From JBBSDP01 sp963754335 (GTDB lineage Bacteria > Planctomycetota > Phycisphaerae > Tepidisphaerales > Tepidisphaeraceae): DNA of 64,000 bases. The stretch is taken from positions 992,001 to 1,056,000 of the forward strand of contig CAVWFQ010000010.1 of assembly GCA_963754335.1 (NCBI GenBank), given 5' to 3'. A model generated the notes under the pieces. The model had not been told where the DNA came from. It saw only the letters and a list, made by a program, of their open reading frames with translations, and did not search any database. Positions 38,648 through 48,181 of this stretch are shown here, piece by piece. The position numbers were made by a program, and so were the translations under genes. Numbering within the stretch: position 1 is the stretch's first letter; every line of letters starts with the position of its first letter.

Positions 38648-39072
38648 TGGGAAATCCCACGGCCAAATGGCTGCTGAAAACCGAGCCGAGCAGCTATGCG
38701 TGGGACAACCTCGCGCGCGACAAAAAGGGAACCTGGGACGGCGTCAGCAACGCCACGGCGCTCATCCATCTCCGATCGATGAAAAAGGGAGATGAGGCGA
38801 TCATCTACCATACCGGGGACGAGCGCGCCGCCGTCGGCATCGCGAAAATCGTCTCGAATCCATATCCCGATCCGAAAGAAGAGGACGATCGGCGGGTCGT
38901 CGTGGACTTGAAGCCGACCCGCAAACTTCATCAACCCGTCACGCTCTCGGACATCAAAGCCGACAAGGCTTTCGCCGGCTGGGATCTGTTGCGGATCAGC
39001 AGGCTCAGCGTCGTCCCCGTGCCGGAGAAAATGTGGGAACGATTGATCGAACTGTCTGATACGGAGAAATAG
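38647..39072 (+). CDS. EVE-domain protein
   Basis: 141 residues. WLLKTEPSSYAWDNLARDKK, WDGVSNATALIHLRSMKKGD and AIIYHTGDERAAVGIAKIVS define the EVE/PUA-like fold, a reader of modified bases in DNA or RNA. The start overlaps ylbF by TAATG, so translation is coupled. Confidence 0.9.
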   Translation: MGNPTAKWLLKTEPSSYAWDNLARDKKGTWDGVSNATALIHLRSMKKGDEAIIYHTGDERAAVGIAKIVSNPYPDPKEEDDRRVVVDLKPTRKLHQPVTLSDIKADKAFAGWDLLRISRLSVVPVPEKMWERLIELSDTEK

Positions 39073-39124
39073 AGACGCCGCCGGCGAGGCTTTGGGTTAG
39101 ACTGCGGCTTCAAAAGGAGCGCCC

Positions 39125-39742
39125 ATGACTCAGAGTGACAATCCTGCGACGAGTCCGATTATCAGTTCTAGCCCGATCGCCGCTCCGACGAGTGTTCCGC
39201 CCGGCACGGCCACTACGGGCGCGCCCGTTCACAAGGCGACCGGGGACACCGAAGAAGTCTATTACGAAGGCTCGCCACTCCTCCGCGGCGAACTGGGACG
39301 CGGTTTCTTCTGGATCCTGATCGGCCTGGTTCTCATTGCATTGCCAATTCTTCTCCGCGTGTTCATGGACAAGTGGCCCGCTTTTGCGGTTACCGCATCC
39401 GCAGTCGTTCTCGGTTTAATTCTTCTTTTCGTTCCCTGGGTGAAGGCGAAAACCGTACGCTACCGCATCACCAACTATCGCATCGATTTTCAAAAAGGAT
39501 TCCTGGGCCGCAGCATTGAGACGATCGAACTGTGGCACGTTGAAGACCTGCGTTTTCATCAGTCGCTGCCCGATCGAATGCTTGGCATTGGCACCATTAC
39601 GATTATCTCCAAGCATCCGACGATCCCCGTCCTTGTGATGCGCAGTCTTCCCAACGCGCCGCAAATCTTCAAGACGCTTGAACAGCGTGTGATTGCGGTG
39701 AAGCGCGCGTCAGGGGTGATCAAGGTGGATGCGGGGAATTGA
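39125..39742 (+). CDS. Membrane protein with bacterial PH domain
   Basis: 205 residues. A low-complexity N-terminus is followed by two membrane segments (about GFFWILIGLVLIALPILLRV and AFAVTASAVVLGLILLFVP). A bPH2/YdbS-YdbT-like domain then follows (YRITNYRIDFQKGFLGRSIE, TIELWHVEDLRFHQSLPDRM). Function unknown; membrane-anchored. Confidence 0.8.
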   Translation: MTQSDNPATSPIISSSPIAAPTSVPPGTATTGAPVHKATGDTEEVYYEGSPLLRGELGRGFFWILIGLVLIALPILLRVFMDKWPAFAVTASAVVLGLILLFVPWVKAKTVRYRITNYRIDFQKGFLGRSIETIELWHVEDLRFHQSLPDRMLGIGTITIISKHPTIPVLVMRSLPNAPQIFKTLEQRVIAVKRASGVIKVDAGN

Positions 39743-39756
39743 ACGGAAAGTTCTTT

Positions 39757-39925
39757 TCCCTCTCCCAGTGCTCTGGGAGAAGCGAGCGGATCGGGCGACT
39801 GCCCGCGAGCGGGTTGGGGTGAGGGCCATCCGCATCGCGCGGTGAAGACCCTCACCCCGCGCCCTCTCCCGGAGTACCGGGCGAGGGGGAGATCTTCTGG
39901 ATCACCGAATCTGTCTCGCACCGAC
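39757..39925. repeat. CTCTCCC palindromic repeat, about 165 bp, copy 1
   Basis: CTCTCCCAGTGCTCTGGGAG opens the element; GGGTTGGGGTGAGGGC and CCCTCACCCCGCGCCCTCTC form the main stem. It ends near GAATCTGTCTCGCA. The copy at 48008-48175 is nearly identical over its whole length. Confidence 0.8.
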
Positions 39926-40041
39926 GATCCCGGTCCAATTCCAGCCGCATTTGTCATCGGTCGTGCTTCCCGGTATACGAAGAGTCCATTGCTGCTTCGA
40001 TTTGCGAAGCGCGGATTGATTCCCCGGCTGGAGGATTGTTC

Positions 40042-40881
40042 ATGTCGCGATTTGGAACGATTTTATTGTGTCTCGGCGCTTTGCTGCTCTGCTCTCCGGC
40101 CCGCGGGGACGACGCAAGGCCCAAGCCGTTGAAAGTCCTCTTCATCACCGGCGGCGGGTACCACGACTATGCCCGGCTCGCGCCATTCCTTTGCGAGGAA
40201 ATCACCAAGCGCGCCAACGTGCAGTTTGATGTCCTCAAAGGTTCAATCAACGGCAAGGCAGTTCCGTCGGTCCTCAAGGACCCAAAGCTCGGCGAAGGAT
40301 ATGACGCGATCGTCTACGATCTCTGCTACGGATCCGATCAAAATTTGCCCTCCGAGACTTACAGCCAGGTATTCGACGTCACCAAGGCGGGGAAGCCGAC
40401 CGTTCTGGTCCATTGCGCAATGCACTGTTTCCGGCCGGCCAAGGATTGGGCGGAATTTGCGGGAATGCGGACGCACCGCCACGAGCAGTTTGGTCCGTTC
40501 AGCGTTCATCCGGCTGACAAAGGCAACGCGATCACCAAAACCTGGCCGGAAGATTGGAAGACAACCGGCGATGAACAGTATGTGACTGACGAAACTTATC
40601 CCGATACCACGAAACTGCTGATCGCCGTCAGCCCGCATGAAAAGGATAAGGACGGACAGCCGATTCAGAACGTCGTCGCCTGGGAGCATATGTATGGCAA
40701 AGGACGTGTCTTTGGAACGACCCTGGGCCACGATATGAAGACGTCGGCCGACCCGGATTATCTTCAGCTTCTGGCAAACGGACTGCTCTGGTCCGCCGAC
40801 AAGCTCGATGACAGCGGAAAACCGAAACCGGGTTATGAAGGGCCGGGGGGAAAGACCGAAGATATCAGCAAGAAAGAATGA
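40042..40881 (+). CDS. ThuA-like secreted protein
   Basis: About 279 residues with a signal peptide (FGTILLCLGALLLCSPARGD). The ThuA-like glutamine-amidotransferase fold has VLFITGGGYHDYARLAPFL, VHCAMHCFRPAKDWAEFAG and GRVFGTTLGHDMKTSADPDY. It is common in planctomycetes and linked to sugar catabolism; its activity is unproven. Start ATG 40042 has GGAGG 10 bases upstream. Confidence 0.9.
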   Translation: MSRFGTILLCLGALLLCSPARGDDARPKPLKVLFITGGGYHDYARLAPFLCEEITKRANVQFDVLKGSINGKAVPSVLKDPKLGEGYDAIVYDLCYGSDQNLPSETYSQVFDVTKAGKPTVLVHCAMHCFRPAKDWAEFAGMRTHRHEQFGPFSVHPADKGNAITKTWPEDWKTTGDEQYVTDETYPDTTKLLIAVSPHEKDKDGQPIQNVVAWEHMYGKGRVFGTTLGHDMKTSADPDYLQLLANGLLWSADKLDDSGKPKPGYEGPGGKTEDISKKE

Positions 40882-40932
40882 ACTGATTTTCAGGCCCGGA
40901 TAACCAACCTCATCGCTGAAAGGCATCCGCAA

Positions 40933-42228
40933 GTGATTTCGTTTCTGGAAGGCAACACCAGCGTCGTCGGCCTTCAATGGGGCGACGAAGGCAAAGGCAA
41001 GATCGTCGATTTTCTGGCCGAGAAAGCGGACGTGATCGTCCGTTATTGTGGCGGGGCCAACGCGGGACACACCGTACGGATTGGCGGAGAGAAGTACGCC
41101 ACTCACCTTCTGCCGGTCGGCGTCTTTCGCCCCGGGATCATGAACCTGATCGGCAACGGTGTGGTCATCGACCCAGCGACACTCTTTGCCGAAATCGACG
41201 AGTTTGTCGGCCGCGGAATTCCGATCAGCCCCGCGAATCTCCGCATCAGCTACAAGGCGCACCTGGTGATGCCATACCACATGCAGGAGGACGCCGCCCG
41301 CGAATCGGCAAGCGCCGGAGGCGGCATCGGCACCACACGCCGCGGCATCGGACCGGCCTACGCCGAGAAAATGCAACGCGTCACTGCGCTGCGCGTCGCG
41401 GATCTGATGCACGAAGAAAAACTTCGAGCGCGCGTCAACAGCACCGTGACCGAGCGCAACAAGGTTTTGAAGGTTTTGTACGACGCGCCGCCGCTCGAAT
41501 GGAAGGCGATGTTCGAGCAATACCGGGATTTCGGGCGACGGATGCAGCCTTTCGTCGACGACGTCGGTCATTTGCTTCTGCAATATTTCCAGGAGGGCAA
41601 GCGCATTGTTTTTGAAGGCGCTCACGCCGTTTTGCTCGACGTCGATCACGGAACTTATCCTTACGTTACCAGCAGCAATTGCTCCTCCCTGGGGCTCTAC
41701 ACCGGCGCCGGCGTGCCGCCGAAGATGGTCCAGAATTTCCTCGGGATCATGAAGGCCTACTCGACGCGCGTAGGAGGCGGCCCCTTCCCGACCGAGCAGG
41801 ACAACAATATCGGCCAATACATCCGGGAGCGCGGCAACGAGTATGGTACGACCACGCGCCGCCCGCGCCGCTGCGGGTGGTTCGATGCGGTCGCGGTCAA
41901 ATATTCGGTCGATCTGTGCGGGATCACTGCCATCACGCTCACCCTGCTGGATGTATTGAGCGGATTGGATCACCTGAAAATCTGCACCGGCTACAAATAT
42001 CGCGGCCAGCGACTCGATTATTTTCGCGCCGACATGGATGTGCTGGCGGAAGTGGAGCCGATCTACGAAACGCTCCCCGGATGGGCCGGCAATATTGCCG
42101 CCTGCCGCCGATTCGAGGAACTGCCCAAAGAGGCGCAGACTTACGTTAAGACGCTGGAAAAAATGGTGGGAGCGCCGATCCGAATGATCAGCGTGGGAGC
42201 CGACCGCACTGCGACCATCATCCGATGA
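40933..42228 (+). CDS. purA: Adenylosuccinate synthetase
   Basis: Forms adenylosuccinate from IMP, aspartate and GTP, the first committed step to AMP. 431 residues. GLQWGDEGKGKIVDFLAEKA, GGANAGHTVRIGGEKYATHL, TTRRGIGPAYAEKM, FEGAHAVLLDVDHGTYPYVT and TTTRRPRRCGWFDAVAVKYS are all canonical. GTG start at 40933. It overlaps the convergent unknown gene by 11 bases. Confidence 0.97.
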   Translation: MISFLEGNTSVVGLQWGDEGKGKIVDFLAEKADVIVRYCGGANAGHTVRIGGEKYATHLLPVGVFRPGIMNLIGNGVVIDPATLFAEIDEFVGRGIPISPANLRISYKAHLVMPYHMQEDAARESASAGGGIGTTRRGIGPAYAEKMQRVTALRVADLMHEEKLRARVNSTVTERNKVLKVLYDAPPLEWKAMFEQYRDFGRRMQPFVDDVGHLLLQYFQEGKRIVFEGAHAVLLDVDHGTYPYVTSSNCSSLGLYTGAGVPPKMVQNFLGIMKAYSTRVGGGPFPTEQDNNIGQYIRERGNEYGTTTRRPRRCGWFDAVAVKYSVDLCGITAITLTLLDVLSGLDHLKICTGYKYRGQRLDYFRADMDVLAEVEPIYETLPGWAGNIAACRRFEELPKEAQTYVKTLEKMVGAPIRMISVGADRTATIIR

Positions 42229-42595
42229 CGGGGTTGGATCCGAGTTGGCCGTTTTGCTGCAAATGCAGGAAACGGATCGCGGAATGGCGCGGCGCGAGGT
42301 AACCGGCCTGCTGCTGTCGGTCCCAGACCAGGACGTGTGTTGCCTCCGCAACACTGCTGCCGAGATTCACTTCGTAAACGTCGGTCAGTGATGTGAAAGT
42401 GCGAACGAAGGTGTACCACCCAACCCGATCGGCGAGGAATGTTTCGCCGTCATCCCAGACCGGGCCGGTCCGCGGCTCCCAGTAAAATCCGACATACCGC
42501 GCACCACGCACGTAACCGAGGGCATCCCCAAGCCGATGGGGCATGTCCACCGTGACCGGCGCAAAATCCGGAGGTAATTCGAGAGCAACACTCAT
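42218..42595 (-). CDS. Hypothetical protein
   Basis: 125 residues starting MSVALELPPDFAPVTVDMPH with GAAGG upstream. A beta-rich sequence without signal peptide or membrane segment; YVGFYWEPRTGPVWDDGETF and FTSLTDVYEVNLGSSVAEAT stand out. No family recognised. Convergent overlap with purA is unusual but the reading frame and RBS look real. Confidence 0.55.
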   Translation of the reverse strand: MSVALELPPDFAPVTVDMPHRLGDALGYVRGARYVGFYWEPRTGPVWDDGETFLADRVGWYTFVRTFTSLTDVYEVNLGSSVAEATHVLVWDRQQQAGYLAPRHSAIRFLHLQQNGQLGSNPVIG

Positions 42596-42696
42596 CTCGC
42601 AACCTTCGTCCCCGGCACCAAAACAGATGTGCCTGAGCCGGCAATGTAACGCGACGCCAGACGTTTACCTAATCAAATATCTCCGAAGCGTCTTCG

Positions 42697-44083
42697 TTAT
42701 TCCAGACCCGCAAGTTTTCCGGTGCTGTCTCCAAATCGTGTCGTTGGAATTTGCATTCGATCGAGCATGGAAACATACAGATTGCAAAGCGGCGTTCCTT
42801 GCGGATTCGTAATGTGCCGCCCCGGCTTCAGACCCCCGCCGCGCCCGGCCAGCAAAACGGGCAGATTAGCCGGATCGTGGCGGTTCCCATCCGACATACT
42901 GGAGCCGAAAAAGACCATCGAATGATCGAGCAGCGTTCCCTCCCCTTCACGGATGGAGTGCATTTTATCGAGCATCTTGGCGAGCTGCTGCACATGCCAC
43001 CGGTTGATCAGGCGATACTGCTCCAGCTTGTCAGGATCGTTTTTGTGATGGGAGATTTCGTGATGCGCGCCGTGCACGCCGTCAACCAGTTGCGAAAAAT
43101 TACGCGCGGAAACGTCGTTGGCGAACATGAACGATCCGATCCGCGTCGAGTCGGTCCAGAATGCCAGCACCATGAGTTCCAGCATGAGCCGCACGTGTTC
43201 GACATAATCGGTGGGGATGCGATCCGGCGGCGATGCCGGCTGCTGCGTGAGCGGTGTCGGCTTCCAACTTGCCGCCGACGGATGCGCCGAAAAGTCGATC
43301 CGCTTTTCGATGGCGCGAACCGATTCCAGATATTCGTCCATCTTTCCCTGATCGTCGCGCCCCACGCGACGACGCAGATCTCGGGCATCGTCTAAAGCCA
43401 GATCCAGCAGGCTGCGATTATCGTCATTCTCGCGCAACGCGGCGGCAGTCGGACGTCCATCCGCATCCTTCGCACCGAAGAGCAGATCGAAGACCGCCCG
43501 CGGATTCATCTCCCGTGCCACCGGCAGTCCCGGCCCACGCCAGGAAATATAAGAAGCATAGAGCCGCGTGTATCCCACCAGGCTGTCGATTCCCGACACC
43601 ACCGGGTCGATACTCAATTCGAGCGAGGGAATCGGCGTCAGATCGCCGATCTCACGCGCCGCCAACTGGTCGACCGAAATGCCACCGGCACTGATGTCCT
43701 TTCCGGTTGTCTTGTTGACGTGCGCGCCGGTGAGCAGGTTGGCCGTCTTCGCATAATGCCCGTCTCCCTCGTGGCTCGCAGCTTTGTCCAGTCCCGATAG
43801 AATCGAGAACTCACTTCTCACTCCCGCCAGCGGGCTCAGCGAGAAAGGCATCTCGTAATCAGCGCCGGCGGTCTTCGGAATCCAGGAGTCGGTCCAGACT
43901 CCGTTCGGAAAATAGAGGAACGCCATCCGCGTCGGAGCCGTGCCCGCGATTCCGGCATCGGTTACCGTCTCGGCAGAAGCAGCGAGGGGACGCATTGCGT
44001 CGAGAAAAGGGAGGGCCATCGCCGCGCCCTGCGCCGCGAAGAAGGGTGCGTCTGGAAATGGATCGACGATACATATTCACCAC
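42697..44083 (-). CDS. DUF1552 secreted protein with Tat-like signal, frame-broken
   Basis: About 460 residues. The start MYRRSISRRTLLRGAG is a Tat-type SRRTLLRG signal in one frame. A break at about 44025 leads to MALPFLDAMRPLAAS, as in intact homologues. The body has FLYFPNGVWTDSWIP, FSILSGLDKAASHEGDGHYA, and DHSMVFFGSSMSDGNRHDPA. DUF1552 is almost restricted to Planctomycetes and relatives; it always travels with a DUF1592-type cytochrome protein. Exported, possibly part of an oxidative system; activity unknown. Confidence 0.88.
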
Positions 44084-44121
44084 GCGCCTCTCGATACAAT
44101 TACTGAGTTCGTTCCCAAACG

Positions 44122-46090
44122 TTATTTGGCCGCAAAACGATGCTGAAACGGTATGCTCATCACGATTTTTTCGAAAAGAATCGATGAGCGATATTCATTG
44201 GCGGCGAGGGCTTTCATCGTTTCGTCGATCACGCAATCGTCATATCGTCCCAGGCTGCGGCCCAGAGCATAGCCAAGCATCTTACGCACAAAATTCCGCA
44301 AAAACTGATCCCGACGTTTGAGCAGGAGCTGTCGAAGCTCGCGCGGACCGGTGAATTTCTCGCCATTGGTCAATTCCCCGGATGCATCGACCGGCGCACC
44401 GGCTTCGGTCGTCCGCCAGGCGCCGGTCGGATCGAAATTCTCCAGTCCGAAGCCAAGCGGATCCATCCGCTGATGGCACGAGGCGCATTCGGCTTGCGAG
44501 CGATGCCGCTCCAGCCGCTGCCGGAACGTGAGGTGATCCGCCTGCACGTCATCCGGGGGAAGGGAGCCGGCCGTGGGCGGCGGTGGATTCATCTTTTCGC
44601 CCAGGATTGCCTCGAGCACCCATTTCCCCCGAAGCACCGGACTGGTCCGCAGGGGATAGGACGTCGTCGTTAATACCGCCCCCAGACCGAGCACTCCACC
44701 GCGATTGGGGTCAGTCAGTTGCACCCGCCTCATCTCGCTGCCCGCGATGTTGGGAATGCCGTAATGCGCCGCCAGTCGATCGTTGAGAAAAGTGTAATCG
44801 GCATCGAGCAAATCAGGCAGACCTCGATCCTCGCGTACGATTGCATCGAAAAAAAGAATCGCCTCAGTGCGCATGTCGGCGGCGAGCTGATCGTCAAACG
44901 CGGGAAAGCGAACCGGATCGGGCCGAGCCGCGCCCCCGAGCGCGCCGATCCCGAGCCATTCCACCGCGAAATTCTCGGCTAGTGCACGGGAGCGCGGATC
45001 CCGCAGCATGCGGTGGACCTGCTCGCGCAGGACCGGCTCTTCATGTAACCGATGTTCGTCAGCCACCCGGAACAATTCCGCATCCGGCATGGACGACCAG
45101 AGGAAATACGAAAGCCGCGCCGCCAGTTGGTCGTCGTCGATCTGATAAATTCCCCCCGCCTCCGGCGCCGTTTCGACCATGAACAGAAAATCCGGCGAGA
45201 TCAGCATCCCTTTGAGCGCCAGCCGGAGCGAAGCTACAAATCCGTCTCCGCGAAGGGCTGAGCGATCGTAAATCGTCAGAAAATGTGCGATCTCCGTCGG
45301 GTTGGCCGGTCGGCGAAAAGCCCGCCGCGCAAACGCGGCGAGGTCCTGCCGCGCGGCCTCCCGCGCGGGAATCTGGGCATTTGGCATGACCGCGAGAATG
45401 CGCCGCCGGGCCGCGTCGACCTCCGTGGGCAGCCCGTTCTCGCCGCCCGGCAGTACGACGCCGAGCTGCTTTGTCCGCGCTCTGCAGATATTTTTCGATT
45501 GAGATCGCGGAGATGAAGAGCGTGTCGCCGTCGGTATCGAACCCCTCCCCACCGGACCCGTCGGCGGGAAGGTTCTCGCCGGCATGAAGATCCACGCCGA
45601 GCAGGTCCCGCATCGTATTCGAATATTCGACGCGCGTGAGGCGGCGGCTCATCACGTGGCCGCGATAATAACGATTGCCGTCGGACGCGATCTTGCTGCA
45701 ATCGATCTCTTCGTGCGCAACGTTTTTATCAACCCAAGTCAGGATTCCATTCCGCTGCGCATCGGATGGCTGCGGCTTTTTTTTCGGCGGCATCTCCTGA
45801 TTGCGAAGCCGCGCCGCGACGTTGTGCCAGTCTTCGATATCCAGGGCTGCTTTCGACGCATCCTGGAACATCGTCAAGTCGAGGCCTCCTTTGTGCTTGT
45901 CGGGGTTATGGCAACTGACGCAGTATTCTGCGACTACCGTGCGCACGTTGAACTCAAACGCATCCACCTGAGCTGACGTTTTTGCGAGCACCGGCTGTGT
46001 TGTCGCGGCAGCGTCGCCGCGGCACGGAATGGCGTACAACCCGATAAGCAAAAAGCAGCCAGGCGTTAGACGACGATATGCGACGTGCAT
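44122..46090 (-). CDS. Secreted cytochrome-like protein with DUF1587-1595-1592-1588-1585 domains, frame-broken
   Basis: About 655 residues with a signal peptide (MHVAYRRLTPGCFLLIGLYA) from ATG 46090. Domains in order: haem-type CVSCHNPDKHKGGLDL, DUF1587 (RRLTRVEYSNTMRDLLGVDL), DUF1595 (AFARRAFRRPANPTEIAHFL), DUF1592 (ARLSYFLWSSMPDAELFRVA), DUF1588 (GGVLGLGAVLTTTSYPLRTS), and DUF1585 with a second CxxCH (ECASCHQRMDPLGFGLENFD). One break at about 45480 joins the two frames. It forms the usual planctomycete pair with the DUF1552 gene 38 bases away. Confidence 0.9.
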
Positions 46091-46198
46091 GCAGCCAATA
46101 ATTGGATGGATAAAGCCGACAGATTCGGTACGTTGCATGACGGCGGCCGTTGATTCTTGTCGTTTTCGGACTGGTTAAGCCAAACTGGCCGCGCGGAA

Positions 46199-46759
46199 TC
46201 AAATCCATTCTTTCCACAACTCCAGTCGATCTACCGTTTGTACCATTTCGGCTCTCGCCAGCGATTCGAGAAACGCCTCGACGGACAAGACCGGGCTTCG
46301 TAAATTCACCCGTTGACGCTTGAAAGAAGCGACTTTATTCGCGTTCAAATCGAATTGACGGATCACGAAATCGTCGGGATGTTTTGCCTCGATGTCGTAC
46401 TTGTTCAAGATGCCAATGGGAAAATGCTTAAGGCTCGTGGTTACGATCACGTCGGCTTTTGTCGCGATAGCCGCCGCAAGTACATGACGATCATTCGGGT
46501 CGGGCAACTCGACGGTATTGATCAGGTCATCGTAATTCGTTACTTCCCAATCGAGAACTGCTTTGCGCATCAGATTGCGAGTGCGAGTGAGCTTTGCTCT
46601 ATCGCCGCCGTTCTTCACCAGATTTTCGAGCCATTCTTGATCAATCCTCGCGGTCCATCACGCGCGAAATAATCCGGTCATTTCAAGCCACAGAACAGTG
46701 TCACGCAACGTAAACGGGTAAAGCACGCAGGCATCAAACAAGGCGGTGTAATCCGCCAT
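46199..46759 (-). pseudogene. PIN-domain toxin, interrupted by one in-frame TGA
   Basis: From ATG 46759: MADYTALFDACVLYPFTLRD keeps the first PIN aspartate. Then FRA is followed by TGA (46658-46660) where homologues have Arg (CGA). The same frame continues WTARIDQEWLENLVKNGGDR, LPDPNDRHVLAAAIATKADV (further acidic residues) to the C-terminus at 46199. One C-to-T change explains the stop. The downstream frame of 139 residues alone would lack the first catalytic Asp. It lies 2 bases after its putative antitoxin. Confidence 0.75.
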
Positions 46760-46761
46760 TC

Positions 46762-47211
46762 TCAGTATCCGCCCATTTCCTGGGATATCTCCGCCAATTC
46801 CCGCAGCGCCTGTTCGCGATCTTCTTCGCTCTTACGCTTGAAGCTAAGAAGATCCTCCGCCCGGACCCGACGATGGGCGCCCACCTTGCGAAAAGGGATT
46901 ACTCCGCTCTCAAGAAGCCGGATCAGGAATGGCCTTGAAACATTGAGGATCGATGCCGCTTCCCGAGTCGTGAGTTCGGCGTGAGTTGGAATCAAGCTTA
47001 CCGTGTTTCCCACGGCCATTTCAGACAGGATTCGTATCAACATATCAACCGCGCCCGCAGGCAGCGGAACCATCTCGGTTTCCTCGCCACGCACAGGCAC
47101 CTCGACGCGGAGTTGCATTCCGCAATACGGAGAGAGTCTGCGGCTTGACTCCCGCGCCAAATCGCTTTCCTCCCGGGTCGGCGAGACTGTACATTCGATT
47201 AAGACAGTCAT
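46762..47211 (-). CDS. Excisionase-type HTH antitoxin
   Basis: 149 residues. The C-terminal half has the helix-turn-helix LTTREAASILNVSRPFLIRL followed by IPFRKVGAHRRVRAEDLLSF. It ends in an acidic helix likely to bind the PIN partner. Its stop is 2 bases before the PIN start. The nested palindrome upstream (47241-47271) is a good candidate operator. Confidence 0.8.
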   Translation of the reverse strand: MTVLIECTVSPTREESDLARESSRRLSPYCGMQLRVEVPVRGEETEMVPLPAGAVDMLIRILSEMAVGNTVSLIPTHAELTTREAASILNVSRPFLIRLLESGVIPFRKVGAHRRVRAEDLLSFKRKSEEDREQALRELAEISQEMGGY

Positions 47212-47240
47212 TATTTTTCTTTGATCACAACTCCAACTAT

Positions 47241-47271
47241 TTTATTGCCTAAGTGCATCAAATGCAATAAA
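47241..47271. promoter_or_regulatory. Nested palindrome, candidate operator of the toxin-antitoxin pair
   Basis: TTTATTGC (47241-47248) and GCAATAAA (47264-47271) enclose TGCATCAAATGCA, itself an inverted repeat. It lies in an AT-rich divergent gap between the antitoxin (minus) and the DNA glycosylase (plus). Position and symmetry fit autoregulation by the HTH antitoxin. Confidence 0.55.
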
Positions 47272-47290
47272 CGAATTAAGTGAAAATAAA

Positions 47291-47911
47291 ATGGCACGAA
47301 AAGCAGTCTTACGATCATCTCAGAACAGTTCTTCTCGACCAACCGGCGTCAAACGATTGCGCCGCCCATTTTACGTCCGCCCGGCGATTGATGTCGCCAC
47401 CGACTTGATTGGGAAGATTCTCGTCCATCAAATTGGCAGAAAGATCCTGCGCGGCCGAATTGTGGAAACCGAAGCATACGTCGGCCCGCACGATCTGGCC
47501 TGTCACGCGGCCAAAGGCCGCACCAGGCGGACAGAAATCATGTTCGGACAGGCCGGCCATGCGTACGTTTATTTCATCTATGGGATGTACGACATGTTCA
47601 ACGTCGTCACGAGCATCGAGGGAGATGCCCAGGCGGTGCTCGTTCGGGCCGCTGAGCCTTTGGACGGATGGGACACCGATCTTTCCGGGCCGGGCAAGCT
47701 GTGCCGAGAATTTGGAATTACCCGCTCCCTCAATGGCGTCGATCTGACCAGCGATCAGCTTTTTCTGCTGGCCGACAACGCCCCTCCGCCGCGGATTGTT
47801 CGAGGCAAGCGTGTCGGCGTCGATTACTCCGGGATCTGGAAAGACGAACTGCTCCGCTTTGTCGATGGCGACAGTAAATTCGTCTCTAAACCGAGGCCCG
47901 TCGAATCGTGA
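47291..47911 (+). CDS. mpg: 3-methyladenine DNA glycosylase (AAG family)
   Basis: Removes alkylated purines in base-excision repair. 206 residues. FYVRPAIDVATDLIGKILVH, active-site Glu in VETEAYVGPHDLACHAAKGR, RRTEIMFGQAGHAYVYFIYG and GKLCREFGITRSLNGVDL match the family. Confidence 0.93.
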   Translation: MARKAVLRSSQNSSSRPTGVKRLRRPFYVRPAIDVATDLIGKILVHQIGRKILRGRIVETEAYVGPHDLACHAAKGRTRRTEIMFGQAGHAYVYFIYGMYDMFNVVTSIEGDAQAVLVRAAEPLDGWDTDLSGPGKLCREFGITRSLNGVDLTSDQLFLLADNAPPPRIVRGKRVGVDYSGIWKDELLRFVDGDSKFVSKPRPVES

Positions 47912-48007
47912 TGAATTCTTTGTCAACGTGACGTCGGTGGATATTATCTTCTGCGATCACAAGCATGCGACGAGTGAATGACTGAATCGGCGGCAGAGTC
48001 CGTTCTG

Positions 48008-48175
48008 CCTCTCCCAGTACTCTGGGAGAAGCGAGCGGATCGGGCGACTGCCCGCGAGCGGGTTGGGGTGAGGGCTGTCCGCATCGTATCGTGCCCCGAA
48101 GACCCTCACCCCGCGCCCTCTCTCGGCGTACCGGGAGAGGGGGAGATTTCTTGAACAGCCGAATCTGTCACGCAT
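48008..48175. repeat. CTCTCCC palindromic repeat, about 165 bp, copy 2
   Basis: Opens with CTCTCCCAGTACTCTGGGAG and shares the whole core with the copy at 39757-39925, including GAGCGGATCGGGCGACTGCC. Both end in a GAATCTGTC-CGCA tail. It fills the gap before the secreted NHL gene. Confidence 0.8.
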
Positions 48176-48181
48176 CCCTCA

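Noticed and set aside
40243..42354. 703-codon open frame on the minus strand
   Set aside because: It is the antisense of thuA-like and purA, both unmistakable on the plus strand; the translation has no domain.
46658..46660. TGA in the PIN gene as selenocysteine codon
   Set aside because: No SECIS-like hairpin directly after it, and the residue in homologues is not cysteine; a point mutation or error is simpler.
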